Assembly: GCA_017798125.1 (NCBI GenBank)
Contig: CP059070.1
Coordinates: 868,001 to 932,000, forward strand
Length of the DNA stretch: 64,000 nt
Source: Cryomorphaceae bacterium
GTDB taxonomy: Bacteria; Bacteroidota; Bacteroidia; Flavobacteriales; ECT2AJA-044
Direction: 5' to 3'
The notes under the pieces were generated by a model. The model searched no databases, was not told the DNA's origin, and was given only the letters and a program-made list of their open reading frames with translations. Shown piece after piece: positions 13,315 through 21,995 of the stretch. The position numbers and the translations under genes were made by a program. Every line of letters starts with the position of its first letter. The stretch's first letter is position 1.

Positions 13315-16164
13315 CTACTCCACTATGACCTCGTCGACGAAGAAAAAGCTCTCTCCTCCAGCGCCTAAATGCCAGTCCAAGAGAGCCCCCGCATTTTCAA
13401 ATTCGACTTTGATGACCGCGCAATCTACCACGCCACTAGGTGCTTGAAAATTGAGTTCGGTGATTTCAATGTCATCAGACCAATCGACTCCGAGCGGCGT
13501 CTCTATTTCCTGTCGTTCCCAGGTGGTCCATCGTCCTTTTCGATCTTGTGAGGAAACGGTGACGGCCTTTGGATAGGCGATCCAAGAACGGATGTCTTTG
13601 AGCAGACTCACCTGAACCTCGGAGGCTTTCATTTTTTTATTGGCGCTCAACTGGAGTTCTGCATTTTGACCTTGAATTCCGACCCAATGGCCTTTGCGCC
13701 AATCGACATCTCCTCGAATCCCGTCCACCATAGAAGCGGGTCCTCCGGCGGTGTATTGGGGGTTCGGAACACCGCTTTCCCACCGGGCCTCAAAGCGATC
13801 ATCGCGCCAAAAGACTTTGGCCCTACTCTCGTGTGCTCCGAAACCATCAACGGGCGAAGTCGCTTGAATTTCTCCAGTTCCTGTGGCGATGAGTTCCGCG
13901 CCCTTTGTTTGAATGGAACCAGAGGCCGACGCCGTCACGGATTTATCGATGGGGGATACGACCTGGCCAACGGTCTTCTTATTGATGCTGATCGGAATTT
14001 CAATGATGGGTGCTGGGGCTGTTTCGTTTTCCAAACTGTTGCGGTAAGGCTGCCCTTGTCCGAACGATGTTGGGGATTCACTTCGTTCAACGGTCCAGGT
14101 TCCGCCTTTCAAAAGGGTCTCGTGATCAATCCACGTGGCTTGAAGATCCTCATCGGTAAACCAGGACTTCAGGTATTTACCCGTTCCACCGACATGAGCG
14201 TTCAGTGGAGCTCCATTCGGCAAAGTGATTTCCATTCGATCCCAAAACGGCGTGGAAACGGCATAACGAGCCTCGCCGGGAACCAAGGGGTACAGTCCCC
14301 AACTGGCCATGACAAACCAAGCACTCATTTGACCGCAGTCTTCATTTCCAGAAAGACCGTCCGGAGCATTCTGATAAAATTGCTCCATGATAGACCAAAC
14401 GCGTTCCTGTGTTTTGTGGACACTATCCGTGCTGTTGTAGAGGTAGGCAATGTGGTGCGAGGGTTCGTTGCCGTGGGCGTACTGGCCGTAGAGACCGGTA
14501 ATGTCTGCCTGGGTTCGGCCCGTGGTTTCGCGTGGAGCATTGAACAGCTTTTCCAGTTGACCGTAGAGGGCGTCGTTGCCGGATGGGGCATCTAAATACT
14601 GCTCCAAAAGCCCTTTCCAATAGTCGAGGTCATGTACCGGTGCAAAACTGTATTGATAGCTGTTGGCCTCGGTGTAGTGGTTGTTGACCTGACTCGGGTT
14701 AAAATCGGCGAGGAATTGACCGTTGTCTCGAGCGCGCATCCAACCGGTTTCGGGATCAACCAAGGACCGGTAAGCTGTGGCGCGCTGATTGTATTCCGCC
14801 CCCATTTCGGGGTCCCCGAGTAGGTTTGCGGCCCAAGAAATACAGGCGTCGTCGTAGGCGTATTCCAAGGTTTTGGAAACGGATTCACTTTCATCTTCCA
14901 TGGACAAGAACCCCTTTTCTATATAGTCCAGAAGGCCACTTCGATCGTAGGTCGCTGTGGCATCGAGGGCCTCCAAAGCTCGGGCCGTATCGATGGGATA
15001 TCCTTTGGCTAAGGCGTCCGCTATGACCGAAACACTGTGGTAACCGATCATGCAATTGGTTTCGTTGGCGGCGAGTTCCCAAATGGGCAATCGGCCGTAC
15101 TGGTCATACATGTCCAAGAAGCCGTTCAAAAAGGCCTGGGTGCGCTCAGGTTGCGTAATGACGTATAGCGGATGCGCGGTTCTGTAGGTGTCCCACAGAG
15201 AAAAAATGGTGTAGTGCTCGTAGGTCGTGTCGGTGTGAATGGCATCGTCCAAGCCGCGATAGCGCCCGTCCACATCGCTCCACAAATTGGGAACGCTGTA
15301 CGCGTGGTACAGGGAAGTGGCGTAGATGGCCCTCCAATCCGCATCGCGATGATAGACATAGCTTTTGTCGAGTTCCGCCGCCCATTCCGCTCGGGTTCTG
15401 GCCCTAAGGGCCGCGAAGTCGTAGGCCAAGCCCTCCGCTCCAAAGTTTTTCACGGCTCCATCGATATCTGTACCACTCATTCCGATGTACAGTTCAACGG
15501 TGTCCACAAAACCGAAGTCCAGCGTAAAGTGGAGTGAGTCGACCTCCGCCGTTTGAGCGGGCAGGTTGGACTCGAAATAGAAATGGAGCTTTTGGTTTTG
15601 TGCCCATCCGCGGCTGTAGCGATGTCCTTGCCAACTGCTGTCCGATAGGACTTCAAAAGAGGTGCTCAGCTCGTAGTCCCGATGGTCAAGATCCACATCG
15701 AGAACGGCCCGATGACCTTCTGGGAAAACCACTCGCAAAATGCCTGTTCGTGGGCCTGCGGTGGATTCTAGAAGGATGCCATTTTCTAGGGTCACGCTAT
15801 AGTGTCCCGCGCTGGCGCGCTCCGAGGATTTGTCCATGTGGAGAAGTGCCCCATCGGCCCGTGAGGGCCCAATCAAAAGATCCCCATAGTCTCCGATGCC
15901 TGTTCCGCTGAGGTGGGTGAGGCTGAATCCGAGGAGGACGCTGTCCGTGTAGTGGTATCCGCTGCAGCCGTCCCAGCCTTCGAGGCGGGTGTTGGGTCCG
16001 AGTTGCATCATGCCGAACGGGGATTGCGCGGAGGGGTGGGTGTGGCCGTGACCTCCGGTGCCGATGAAGGGATTGATATCGTCTACGCTTGTAGGCTGTG
16101 AGTGCTGGGCTTGAAGGCCAAACGCGGTGAACAGTGCAAGTAGGAGAAACGAGAGACGGCGCAT
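13315..16164 (-). CDS. GH92 family alpha-mannosidase with C-terminal accessory domains
   Basis: A 949-aa exported glycosidase. After the signal peptide MRRLSFLLLALFTAFGLQAQ it shows the GH92 hallmarks NPFIGTGGHGHTHPSAQSPF, GFSLTHLSGTG, NETNCMIGYHSVSVIADA, GNEPSHHIAYLYN and GNEDCGQMSAWFVMASWGLY. Known GH92 enzymes are calcium-dependent exo-alpha-mannosidases that trim N-glycan or yeast-mannan side chains. Residues ~740-800 look like a chitobiase-C-terminal-type beta domain, and the last ~150 like an F5/8 type C discoidin-like module (PKAVTVSSQDRKGRWTTWER ending FFFVDEVIVE). No T9SS domain is visible, so it is probably periplasmic. It is divergent from a sugar porter with a shared 52-bp gap containing a palindrome, suggesting joint control. 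The exact linkage specificity is unknown. Confidence 0.93.
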   Translation of the reverse strand: MRRLSFLLLALFTAFGLQAQHSQPTSVDDINPFIGTGGHGHTHPSAQSPFGMMQLGPNTRLEGWDGCSGYHYTDSVLLGFSLTHLSGTGIGDYGDLLIGPSRADGALLHMDKSSERASAGHYSVTLENGILLESTAGPRTGILRVVFPEGHRAVLDVDLDHRDYELSTSFEVLSDSSWQGHRYSRGWAQNQKLHFYFESNLPAQTAEVDSLHFTLDFGFVDTVELYIGMSGTDIDGAVKNFGAEGLAYDFAALRARTRAEWAAELDKSYVYHRDADWRAIYATSLYHAYSVPNLWSDVDGRYRGLDDAIHTDTTYEHYTIFSLWDTYRTAHPLYVITQPERTQAFLNGFLDMYDQYGRLPIWELAANETNCMIGYHSVSVIADALAKGYPIDTARALEALDATATYDRSGLLDYIEKGFLSMEDESESVSKTLEYAYDDACISWAANLLGDPEMGAEYNQRATAYRSLVDPETGWMRARDNGQFLADFNPSQVNNHYTEANSYQYSFAPVHDLDYWKGLLEQYLDAPSGNDALYGQLEKLFNAPRETTGRTQADITGLYGQYAHGNEPSHHIAYLYNSTDSVHKTQERVWSIMEQFYQNAPDGLSGNEDCGQMSAWFVMASWGLYPLVPGEARYAVSTPFWDRMEITLPNGAPLNAHVGGTGKYLKSWFTDEDLQATWIDHETLLKGGTWTVERSESPTSFGQGQPYRNSLENETAPAPIIEIPISINKKTVGQVVSPIDKSVTASASGSIQTKGAELIATGTGEIQATSPVDGFGAHESRAKVFWRDDRFEARWESGVPNPQYTAGGPASMVDGIRGDVDWRKGHWVGIQGQNAELQLSANKKMKASEVQVSLLKDIRSWIAYPKAVTVSSQDRKGRWTTWERQEIETPLGVDWSDDIEITELNFQAPSGVVDCAVIKVEFENAGALLDWHLGAGGESFFFVDEVIVE
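15852..15869 (+). repeat. Dispersed hairpin copy C (CATC-GGCCC-GTGA-GGGCC)
   Basis: Perfect 5-bp stem with a GTGA loop inside the GH92 gene, antisense to it (coding GPSRADG). It is the same 18 bases as copy G in an unrelated gene. Confidence 0.75.
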
Positions 16165-16183
16165 AAATCGAGGTCTTGTGCCG

Positions 16184-16203
16184 CCAAAGAAAGGAATCTT
16201 TGG
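16184..16203. promoter_or_regulatory. Palindrome in the GH92 / sugar-porter divergent promoter
   Basis: CCAAAGA and TCTTTGG are perfect 7-bp inverted arms spaced by AAGGAA, centred between the two start codons at 16164 and 16217. The geometry fits an operator for a dimeric regulator controlling both genes. No candidate regulator gene is adjacent. Confidence 0.4.
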
Positions 16204-16216
16204 TTAGTTTAGGAGC

Positions 16217-17557
16217 ATGTTCCAGAATAAAACCATCTTCCGCACCGCCCTTGCTGTGGCCCTCGCGGGGTTCCTTTTTGGCTTTGATACGGTCGTCATC
16301 AGCGGAGCCAATGAACCCATTCAAAAGCTCTGGAATACCAGTTCTTGGTTCCATGGATTTTTCATCATGTCCATGGCCTTGTGGGGGACTGTGGTTGGCG
16401 CTCTATTCGGGGGCATTCCCTGTGACCGCTACGGTCGCCGAAAGACCCTCATTGGCATCGGAATCCTCTTTACCCTTTCCGCGGTGGGTTCGGCTGTGGC
16501 TTGGGACCCGTACAGCTTCAGCTTTTTCCGCTTCATCGGCGGTTTGGGTGTTGGAGCCTCTTCGGTTGCCGCCCCCATTTACATTTCCGAAATCAGCGGA
16601 TCCAAAGAGCGGGGACGCCTCGTGGCCCTTTACCAGTTCAACCTGGTGCTCGGAATCCTCATCGCCTTCATCAGTAACTACCTTTTTCACGGGGTAGGAG
16701 GAGAGGACGACTGGCGTTGGATGGTCGGCATCGAGGCCCTTCCTGCGGCCCTCTACACCATCTTTGTCATCTTCGTGCCCCAGAGTCCTCGATGGCTCTA
16801 TATTCATCAGCGAGACGAGCGCGGGGCGCTCGAGGTTCTTCAGGGCCTACGGCCCGATGAAGGTGCCGCCCAAGCCGTTCTAGACCAAATCAAAGCTTCA
16901 GACGATCGGCACGCTCATGAACGCAGTGAGCGCCTTTGGAAACGCGAATACCGCCGTCCTCTTCTACTGGCTTTTTTGATCGCCTTTTTCAATCAGGTGA
17001 GTGGAATCAATTTCGTGCTCTACTACGCTCCGGTCATCTTGGAGCAAAGCGGTCTGGCCACCGGAGAATCGCTGTTCAGCTCCATTGCCATTGGGGGCAT
17101 CAACCTGCTCTTCACCTTTGTTGGATTGTCCTTGATTGACCGCGCGGGCCGACGGCAATTGCTCTACCTCGGTTCCTTTGGCTACATCATCAGCTTGAGC
17201 CTCATTTCCTATGGGTACTACACCGGCGCGTCGTCTGGATTTATTCTCGTCTTCATCTTGATGTTTATCGCCTCTCACGCGGTGGGTCAGGGAGCCGTAA
17301 TCTGGGTCTTCATATCCGAGATTTTCCCGAATCAAGTGCGAGCCAAAGGACAGGCCTGGGGCGTGAGCACGCATTGGGTCATGGCGGCCATCATAACCCT
17401 CGTGGGACAGGTCATCATCGATGCCTTTCCACCGGGTTTCATCTTTGCGCTGTTTGCTGGATTTATGGTCCTTCAGCTCGCCTTCACCCATTTCCTCATG
17501 CCGGAAACAAAGGGCGTTTCCCTAGAACAGCTCGAAGAGGATGTGCAGGGCTCTTAG
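16217..17557 (+). CDS. Sugar porter family MFS transporter
   Basis: A 446-aa inner-membrane symporter with 12 predicted helices. Family motifs are all present: GFLFGFDTVVISGA in helix 1, D-R-Y-G-R-R-K after helix 2, RFIGGLGVGASSVAAPIYIS in helix 4, PQSPRWL before the central loop, Q-x-S-G-I-N in helix 7, D-R-A-G-R-R, and the C-terminal PETKGVSLEQLEED. Members carry hexoses or pentoses with protons. Its position divergent from the GH92 mannosidase suggests mannose or a related released sugar as substrate, by context only. A dispersed hairpin (16843-16859) lies in the central loop codons. The stop overlaps the convergent gene's stop by 4 bp. Confidence 0.92.
   Translation: MFQNKTIFRTALAVALAGFLFGFDTVVISGANEPIQKLWNTSSWFHGFFIMSMALWGTVVGALFGGIPCDRYGRRKTLIGIGILFTLSAVGSAVAWDPYSFSFFRFIGGLGVGASSVAAPIYISEISGSKERGRLVALYQFNLVLGILIAFISNYLFHGVGGEDDWRWMVGIEALPAALYTIFVIFVPQSPRWLYIHQRDERGALEVLQGLRPDEGAAQAVLDQIKASDDRHAHERSERLWKREYRRPLLLAFLIAFFNQVSGINFVLYYAPVILEQSGLATGESLFSSIAIGGINLLFTFVGLSLIDRAGRRQLLYLGSFGYIISLSLISYGYYTGASSGFILVFILMFIASHAVGQGAVIWVFISEIFPNQVRAKGQAWGVSTHWVMAAIITLVGQVIIDAFPPGFIFALFAGFMVLQLAFTHFLMPETKGVSLEQLEEDVQGS
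16843..16859 (-). repeat. Dispersed hairpin copy D (CATC-GGGCC-GTA-GGCCC)
   Basis: Perfect stem and GTA loop within the sugar-porter gene's cytoplasmic central loop, antisense to the gene (coding GLRPDE). Confidence 0.75.
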
Positions 17558-18039
17558 TCGTTTTTCTTGAAGAACTTCGCCGGATTACCGTACCAGATTT
17601 CGTGATCTCCAACGTTGGAGCGAACTTGAGAACAGGCGCCGATAATGGCGTTTTTACCGATGCTGAAGCCGGGCATTAGGGTGACATTGGCACCAATCAG
17701 CGCCCCGTCGTGAATGCTTCCAACGGACTTGTTGTCCCCTTCTTGCAGATTAGGGGTATCGGCCAAGACAAAGCCGTATTTTACACTGACGCGACTGCCC
17801 ACCGAAGCGTTCGCGCTGATGGTGCATCGACTACCGAACGATGTATGGTCTCCCACGGTAACGTTCTCGCGCATTTCACAATAGGCGGTCAGCTTGCAGT
17901 TGCTTCCGATCTTGGCGCCTTCACGAATAATGCAGAAAGGACCAATGATCGTGTTAGCTCCAATCTCAACGTTTTCCTCAATCAAGGCGAGTTCGTGAAT
18001 TTCCGCGCTAGGGTCTATGCCCTTTTGGTCCCTGCTCAT
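17554..18039 (-). CDS. Left-handed beta-helix (hexapeptide repeat) acyltransferase
   Basis: A 161-aa cytoplasmic protein composed almost entirely of hexapeptide repeats (IEENVEIGANTIIGPFCIIR, ARIGS/KIGSN, VTVGDHTSFGSRC, ASVGSRVSVK, ALIGANVTLMPGFSIGKNAI). It ends with WYGNPAKFF, the usual close of WbbJ/LbH sugar acetyltransferases, in which the G-N-P-A loop is near the active site. The start at 18039 (MSRDQKGIDPSAEIHELALI) is preferred over 18072 because the fold begins right after it. It is likely to acetylate a nucleotide sugar or surface polysaccharide unit. No polysaccharide cluster is adjacent, so the substrate is unknown. It is convergent with the sugar porter with a 4-bp stop overlap. 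Confidence 0.82.
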   Translation of the reverse strand: MSRDQKGIDPSAEIHELALIEENVEIGANTIIGPFCIIREGAKIGSNCKLTAYCEMRENVTVGDHTSFGSRCTISANASVGSRVSVKYGFVLADTPNLQEGDNKSVGSIHDGALIGANVTLMPGFSIGKNAIIGACSQVRSNVGDHEIWYGNPAKFFKKND

Positions 18040-18115
18040 ATTCTTATCTTTATTTACTGCAACGTGTTGCAAGTTCTAAAAATGATTGCAGATTGGCTCT
18101 CCCGGCCATAGATAT

Positions 18116-18796
18116 ATGTTTATGAATGTACTTCTCTTTGGCGCAAGCGGCATGGTCGGCCGAGGCGTTTTGCTCGAATGTTTGGACCACCCTCAGGTAA
18201 AATCGGTTACCGCTGTGGTCCGACGTCCACTGGAAGATCAGCACCCCAAGCTCAAGCAAGTTGAACACCAAGATTTTGAGAATTTTGAATCACTTCGCGC
18301 TGAATTTCAGGACGTCGATGCCTGTTTCTACTGCATGGGAGTGAGTTCAGCCGGGATGGATGAAGCGAAATACACCAAGTTGACGTACGACTACGGTATG
18401 GCCGCTGGCCGCTTACTCCATGAGGTTAATTCGGACATGACCTTTACTTATGTATCCGGCCAAGGAACGGACTCTACGGAAAAGGGTCGGACCATGTGGG
18501 CGAGGGTCAAAGGAAAGCTGGAGAACGACCTCCTTGGGCTTGGGTTCAGGCGTGCGGTGATGTTTCGGCCCGGAGGTATAATTCCGCGCCGCGGCATTAA
18601 ATCGCGGACCCCACTTTACCAGTTCGTGTACGACTGGTTCGGATGGCTTCTATGGCTGATGGAGAAGCTGGCCCCGAACTCCATCACGGATACCACCAAG
18701 ATCGGACTCGCCATGATCAACGTGCATTTATACGGCACAGATAAGAGCATTCTGGATCCCGCAGACATCAATGCATTGGCTGAGCGCGCCGACTGA
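18116..18796 (+). CDS. NAD(P)-binding Rossmann-fold protein (atypical SDR)
   Basis: A 226-aa cytoplasmic protein. The N-terminus MFMNVLLFGASGMVGRGVLL shows the Rossmann loop G-A-S-G-M-V-G of atypical short-chain dehydrogenases (NmrA/HTATIP2-like). A second strand (VTAVVRRP) and the CFYCMGVSSAG motif follow, then TYVSGQGTDSTEKG in place of a classical YxxxK site. Starts at 18116 and 18122 are both possible. It probably has nucleotide-sensing or oxidoreductase activity of unknown substrate. It is divergent from the acyltransferase, with 76 bp between starts, and lies 38 bp upstream of the Kelch-like gene. Confidence 0.82.
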   Translation: MFMNVLLFGASGMVGRGVLLECLDHPQVKSVTAVVRRPLEDQHPKLKQVEHQDFENFESLRAEFQDVDACFYCMGVSSAGMDEAKYTKLTYDYGMAAGRLLHEVNSDMTFTYVSGQGTDSTEKGRTMWARVKGKLENDLLGLGFRRAVMFRPGGIIPRRGIKSRTPLYQFVYDWFGWLLWLMEKLAPNSITDTTKIGLAMINVHLYGTDKSILDPADINALAERAD

Positions 18797-18834
18797 TTTA
18801 GGTAAGGTTTCCTATATTGGGGAAAACCTAAGCC

Positions 18835-20199
18835 ATGAAAAACAACTACTTAGCCTCTTGGGCACTCAGTCTTACTGCCCTATTCTTTTCTTTTTCTTCG
18901 TTTGGTCAGTGGACCAAAGTCACCACTCCTTGGGAGACTTTTGCACATACGGCACTTACGGTTGGCGACGAAGTTTGGATTATTGGTGGAGCCGATCCCT
19001 TTACCGCAGAGCCCATTGATAGTATCATGGTGTTGGATATCAACACGAATACGATGATCGAGTCCATCGAAGGATGGGGTGCCGGAGGATATCACTCCAG
19101 TGTAGAAGGAGATAGCGGTATCTATATACTGGGAGGATTTCGATCATTGGCAAACAATCCACCCGCTATATCAGATACCATGCGGGTTTACTCAAATGGA
19201 TCTTGGTCTAATGTGATCATGCCCGATGTTATTGGCGCTGCTGCAGTCGTTGCCGCCCAAGGAAAGATTATCGTTGGAGGCGGATATAAAAGTCTGATGT
19301 GGAACGCGAATAACCAGGCTGTCGGGACCTTCAGTGACGATGTCTTTATTTATGACGAGGCCACGCAAACCTGGACTACAGAACACCTATCGGAACCTAG
19401 GGCATTTCTCGCGGCTGCTACGGATGGAAACAAAGTGGCTTTTGCAGGCGGGCACAACGGAATAAATTCTTCCTCAGCAGTTGTGGATTGGTATGATCTT
19501 ACAACGGGAGCTTGGAGCGCAGACGTGCTTTCGCAAAACCGAGGATTTTTGTCTGCTATCTACGCTCAAGGCAAGTTTTACTTTGCCGGTGGAACCATAG
19601 TGAACATAACCCAATCCGATGTAGTGGATATTTGGGATGGTAGCGCATGGACCACGGCTCAGCTCTCTGAAAAACGCTCGCTCATGGGAATTGCTGTTTC
19701 CGGAAGCCAGCTGCTCTTTATAGGTGGTGATGAAAAGCACAACATCAACTTACTCTCCATTATTGAACCGTTAGATGTAGTAGACCATCTTAATCTAAAT
19801 ACCGGAGTATGGAGTACTTCTACGATGAATGATGAACGGGTAGGGGTTGCTGGAACGACTCATCAAGGAACAGTTTATGCCACCAACGGATTCTCTCCGA
19901 ATTTCAATCCATCTTTAGAATATTTGGCTGTATCCACAGGCCTGGAGGATCAAAACCGCGCTTCGCAGGTGTTTCCGAATCCGTCCATTGAATCCTTTAC
20001 CTGGGAATTGGGAATTGGACTCATGGAATCCTACAAACTGGAAGTGGTCAATACGCTCGGTCAGCCCATTGAGGTTTCACACCGGCTTATTGGTTCGAAT
20101 AAAATAGAAATTGAGACGGCGAATCTGCCTTCCGGTTCTTATCACATGACTTTGAACTCATCAGGTCAGAGTTTTTCCGAAACATTTCTCGTTCAATAA
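18835..20199 (+). CDS. Kelch-like repeat T9SS-secreted protein
   Basis: A 454-aa exported protein with signal peptide MKNNYLASWALSLTALFFSF and cleavage near FGQ. Repeats of ~50 aa contain the Kelch signature of a G-G doublet after a hydrophobic strand followed by a W about 20 residues later (VWIIGGADP, IYILGGFRS, IIVGGGYKS, VAFAGGHNG, FYFAGGTIV, LLFIGGDEK). This indicates a six-bladed propeller. The last ~75 residues are a T9SS type A sorting domain from VFPNPSIESFTWELG. It ends 7 bp before the convergent cytochrome gene. The ligand is unknown. Confidence 0.85.
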   Translation: MKNNYLASWALSLTALFFSFSSFGQWTKVTTPWETFAHTALTVGDEVWIIGGADPFTAEPIDSIMVLDINTNTMIESIEGWGAGGYHSSVEGDSGIYILGGFRSLANNPPAISDTMRVYSNGSWSNVIMPDVIGAAAVVAAQGKIIVGGGYKSLMWNANNQAVGTFSDDVFIYDEATQTWTTEHLSEPRAFLAAATDGNKVAFAGGHNGINSSSAVVDWYDLTTGAWSADVLSQNRGFLSAIYAQGKFYFAGGTIVNITQSDVVDIWDGSAWTTAQLSEKRSLMGIAVSGSQLLFIGGDEKHNINLLSIIEPLDVVDHLNLNTGVWSTSTMNDERVGVAGTTHQGTVYATNGFSPNFNPSLEYLAVSTGLEDQNRASQVFPNPSIESFTWELGIGLMESYKLEVVNTLGQPIEVSHRLIGSNKIEIETANLPSGSYHMTLNSSGQSFSETFLVQ

Positions 20200-20205
20200 A
20201 GCGGA

Positions 20206-20532
20206 CTACCGCTCGTTGACGGCCATGAGGTACATGGCAATTTTCGCTTCTTGATCGTCCGAAACCTGGATTCCGTTGTTTCGCGCTTTGTTGGACATAC
20301 CCTTGACCAATTTGGCCCATTGATCATCCGTGTAGCTCCCAGGGAGGTATAGTGCATGGCAGTTACTGCACACTTCTTGGTAGTGGGTTTTCCCTTCGTT
20401 GAGGGCCATAAGGGTGGCGTCGGGATACTGTTCTTGAATCCCGGCGAGGTCTGCTTCGGTAGGTGCAACGAGCTTTGAGCTACATGCCGCGAAAAGGGCA
20501 ATAGAGCTAAGGATGAGTAGTTTCTTGGTCAT
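20206..20532 (-). CDS. Monoheme c-type cytochrome lipoprotein
   Basis: A 108-aa protein. The start at 20532 gives MTKKLLILSSIALFAACSSK, with a lipobox Cys at residue 17. The heme-binding motif C-S-N-C-H lies at residues 55-59, followed by a ~45-residue helical tail containing a possible Met ligand (KGMSNKARNNG). It would be a small membrane-anchored periplasmic electron carrier. It is divergent from an M48 protease with only 50 bp between the starts. The partner oxidoreductase is not in the window. Confidence 0.85.
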   Translation of the reverse strand: MTKKLLILSSIALFAACSSKLVAPTEADLAGIQEQYPDATLMALNEGKTHYQEVCSNCHALYLPGSYTDDQWAKLVKGMSNKARNNGIQVSDDQEAKIAMYLMAVNER

Positions 20533-20570
20533 GGCTTTTTGGTTTTGTGTCGAAAAGATATGTAGAATCC

Positions 20571-20578
20571 TACTTTTG
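20571..20578 (+). promoter_or_regulatory. Putative -7 box for the M48 protease gene
   Basis: TACTTTTG fits TAnnTTTG exactly, and a TTTTG at 20543-20547 sits 23 bp upstream as a -33 element. Transcription would begin within a few bases of the ATG at 20583, giving a nearly leaderless mRNA. Confidence 0.45.
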
Positions 20579-20582
20579 TGAT

Positions 20583-21995
20583 ATGAAATGGACAGCCTTA
20601 ACAATTCTTTTAATCCTTTCTACCACAGTCGGAGCACAGAATCCGTACGATGTAGATCGTAAACTGGGAAAGGAGAACGCCGCCCTTGTAGAGTTTCAAT
20701 TTGGCATCTTGGATGACGCCGAACGAACCGCGTACATTGCTTCCGTAGGGAACCGATTGGTCGATGCTTTGGACACCACATACTTCCCATTTTCCTTTCA
20801 AATTGTACCTACTATTGAGCCCAATGCTTTCGCATTGCCTGGAGGGTATTGCTATGTCACCACGGGTTTGTTGGAGCTTCTGACTACCGAGGAAGAATTG
20901 GCTTGTGTCCTTGCCCACGAAATTATTCACGCCCAAAACCGCCATGGCGTCAAGTTGCAGAAGAAAGGGATTCTCCCGGCCCTCTTGAGTATTCCCGGGA
21001 ACATACTCGGCGTCTTTAACGACGATTTAGGAGCCTTGGTCAATGCACCCATCAATGCTTCAGGAGCCTTGGTCATGGCCAAGTATGGAAGAGGATTTGA
21101 AACAGAGGCGGATACTGAGGGAGTAAAACTAGCGGCCCGGGCCGGCTATGATCCCGCTGCCCTAATATCGGCTCTGCAGAAACTTACGGAGGTTGTTCAG
21201 TTGGCTACCGGTCACGTGGAAGAACGCAGCTACTTGAATGATCATCCGATCACGGCGGATCGCGTGAAGCGCATTGAAGGGATGTTGGATGATTTGACGG
21301 TAGAGCCTATCGCGCCGTTAGGCGCACTCAATGAAACCGTAGATGGGCTGCTGGTTGGAGCGCCCATCGAATATGGACGTACGCCGGGAGATACGGCTAT
21401 TTTGCTCCCTGCGCACGACGTTTCCATCGCTTTGGAAGACGGTTTCCAGACGGAGGTTTACGCAAGTGCTGTGATGGCGGCCAATGAAAAGTCGAAGAGT
21501 GCTTTGGCACTTGGCCGACTGCCGGATACAACAACTTTAGATGCTACGGTTCGGACCATGCGTAAGAATTTGAAAGAGCTTCCAGAGGGGTACATGCTGG
21601 CCGATGAGGAAATCACGCAAGGTGGATTCAAGGGCCATAGAATGATCTTTATTGATCCTTCTTCTCGAAACAGGTCGCATTATTATTTGCTCTGGATTCG
21701 CACGTCGGAAGGAGTGCTTCAAATCGTAGGATTAGCCCCTGATGGTTATACGCAGGGAATTGAGCGTGCGATGGCATCTCTTCGCCCCTTAAGCGATCGT
21801 GAAAAGTCGAAAATGATGCAGCGCTATATGGTCATTGAAAAAGCTCAAAGCGGGGAGAACTTGGAGGCCATAAGTGCGCGAACAGAGAATACCATGACTC
21901 CGGAAATGACCTCTCTAATTAACAAACGCCCCCAAGAAGAGATTCTTCCTGAGGGCGCTGAGATTAGAGTGGTGATTCTAAAGCCTTATTTCTGA
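20583..21995 (+). CDS. M48 family zinc metalloprotease
   Basis: A 470-aa exported protease. The start at 20583 gives MKWTALTILLILSTTVGAQ, a short signal peptide; the longer reading from 20547 lacks one. The zinc site H-E-I-I-H lies at residues 112-116 within VLAHEIIHAQNRHG. The third ligand region is FETEADTEGVKLAARAGYDP, matching the BepA/LoiP-type periplasmic M48 peptidases that process or degrade misassembled outer-membrane proteins. The C-terminal half (residues ~240-470) is an uncharacterised domain ending in a LysM-like stretch (EKAQSGENLEAISARTENTM). Its last 10 bp overlap the end of the convergent M36 gene. A dispersed hairpin lies at 21308-21325. Confidence 0.9.
   Translation: MKWTALTILLILSTTVGAQNPYDVDRKLGKENAALVEFQFGILDDAERTAYIASVGNRLVDALDTTYFPFSFQIVPTIEPNAFALPGGYCYVTTGLLELLTTEEELACVLAHEIIHAQNRHGVKLQKKGILPALLSIPGNILGVFNDDLGALVNAPINASGALVMAKYGRGFETEADTEGVKLAARAGYDPAALISALQKLTEVVQLATGHVEERSYLNDHPITADRVKRIEGMLDDLTVEPIAPLGALNETVDGLLVGAPIEYGRTPGDTAILLPAHDVSIALEDGFQTEVYASAVMAANEKSKSALALGRLPDTTTLDATVRTMRKNLKELPEGYMLADEEITQGGFKGHRMIFIDPSSRNRSHYYLLWIRTSEGVLQIVGLAPDGYTQGIERAMASLRPLSDREKSKMMQRYMVIEKAQSGENLEAISARTENTMTPEMTSLINKRPQEEILPEGAEIRVVILKPYF
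21308..21325 (+). repeat. Dispersed hairpin copy E (TATC-GCGCC-GTTA-GGCGC)
   Basis: Perfect stem with a GTTA loop, in sense orientation in the M48 gene, coding IAPLGAL. Copy F in the unrelated M36 protease has the same 18 bases and codes IAPLGAI. Confidence 0.7.

Noticed and set aside
13666-14595. 309-codon open frame on the plus strand opposite the GH92 gene
   Set aside because: The GH92 motifs on the minus strand are unambiguous; the opposite frame has low-complexity, Arg/Gly-rich translation without domains.
15399-15414. Palindrome GGCCC-TAA-GGGCC in the GH92 gene
   Set aside because: The arms match the hairpin family but the loop is TAA/TTA instead of GTA and the foot is absent; probably chance or heavily decayed.
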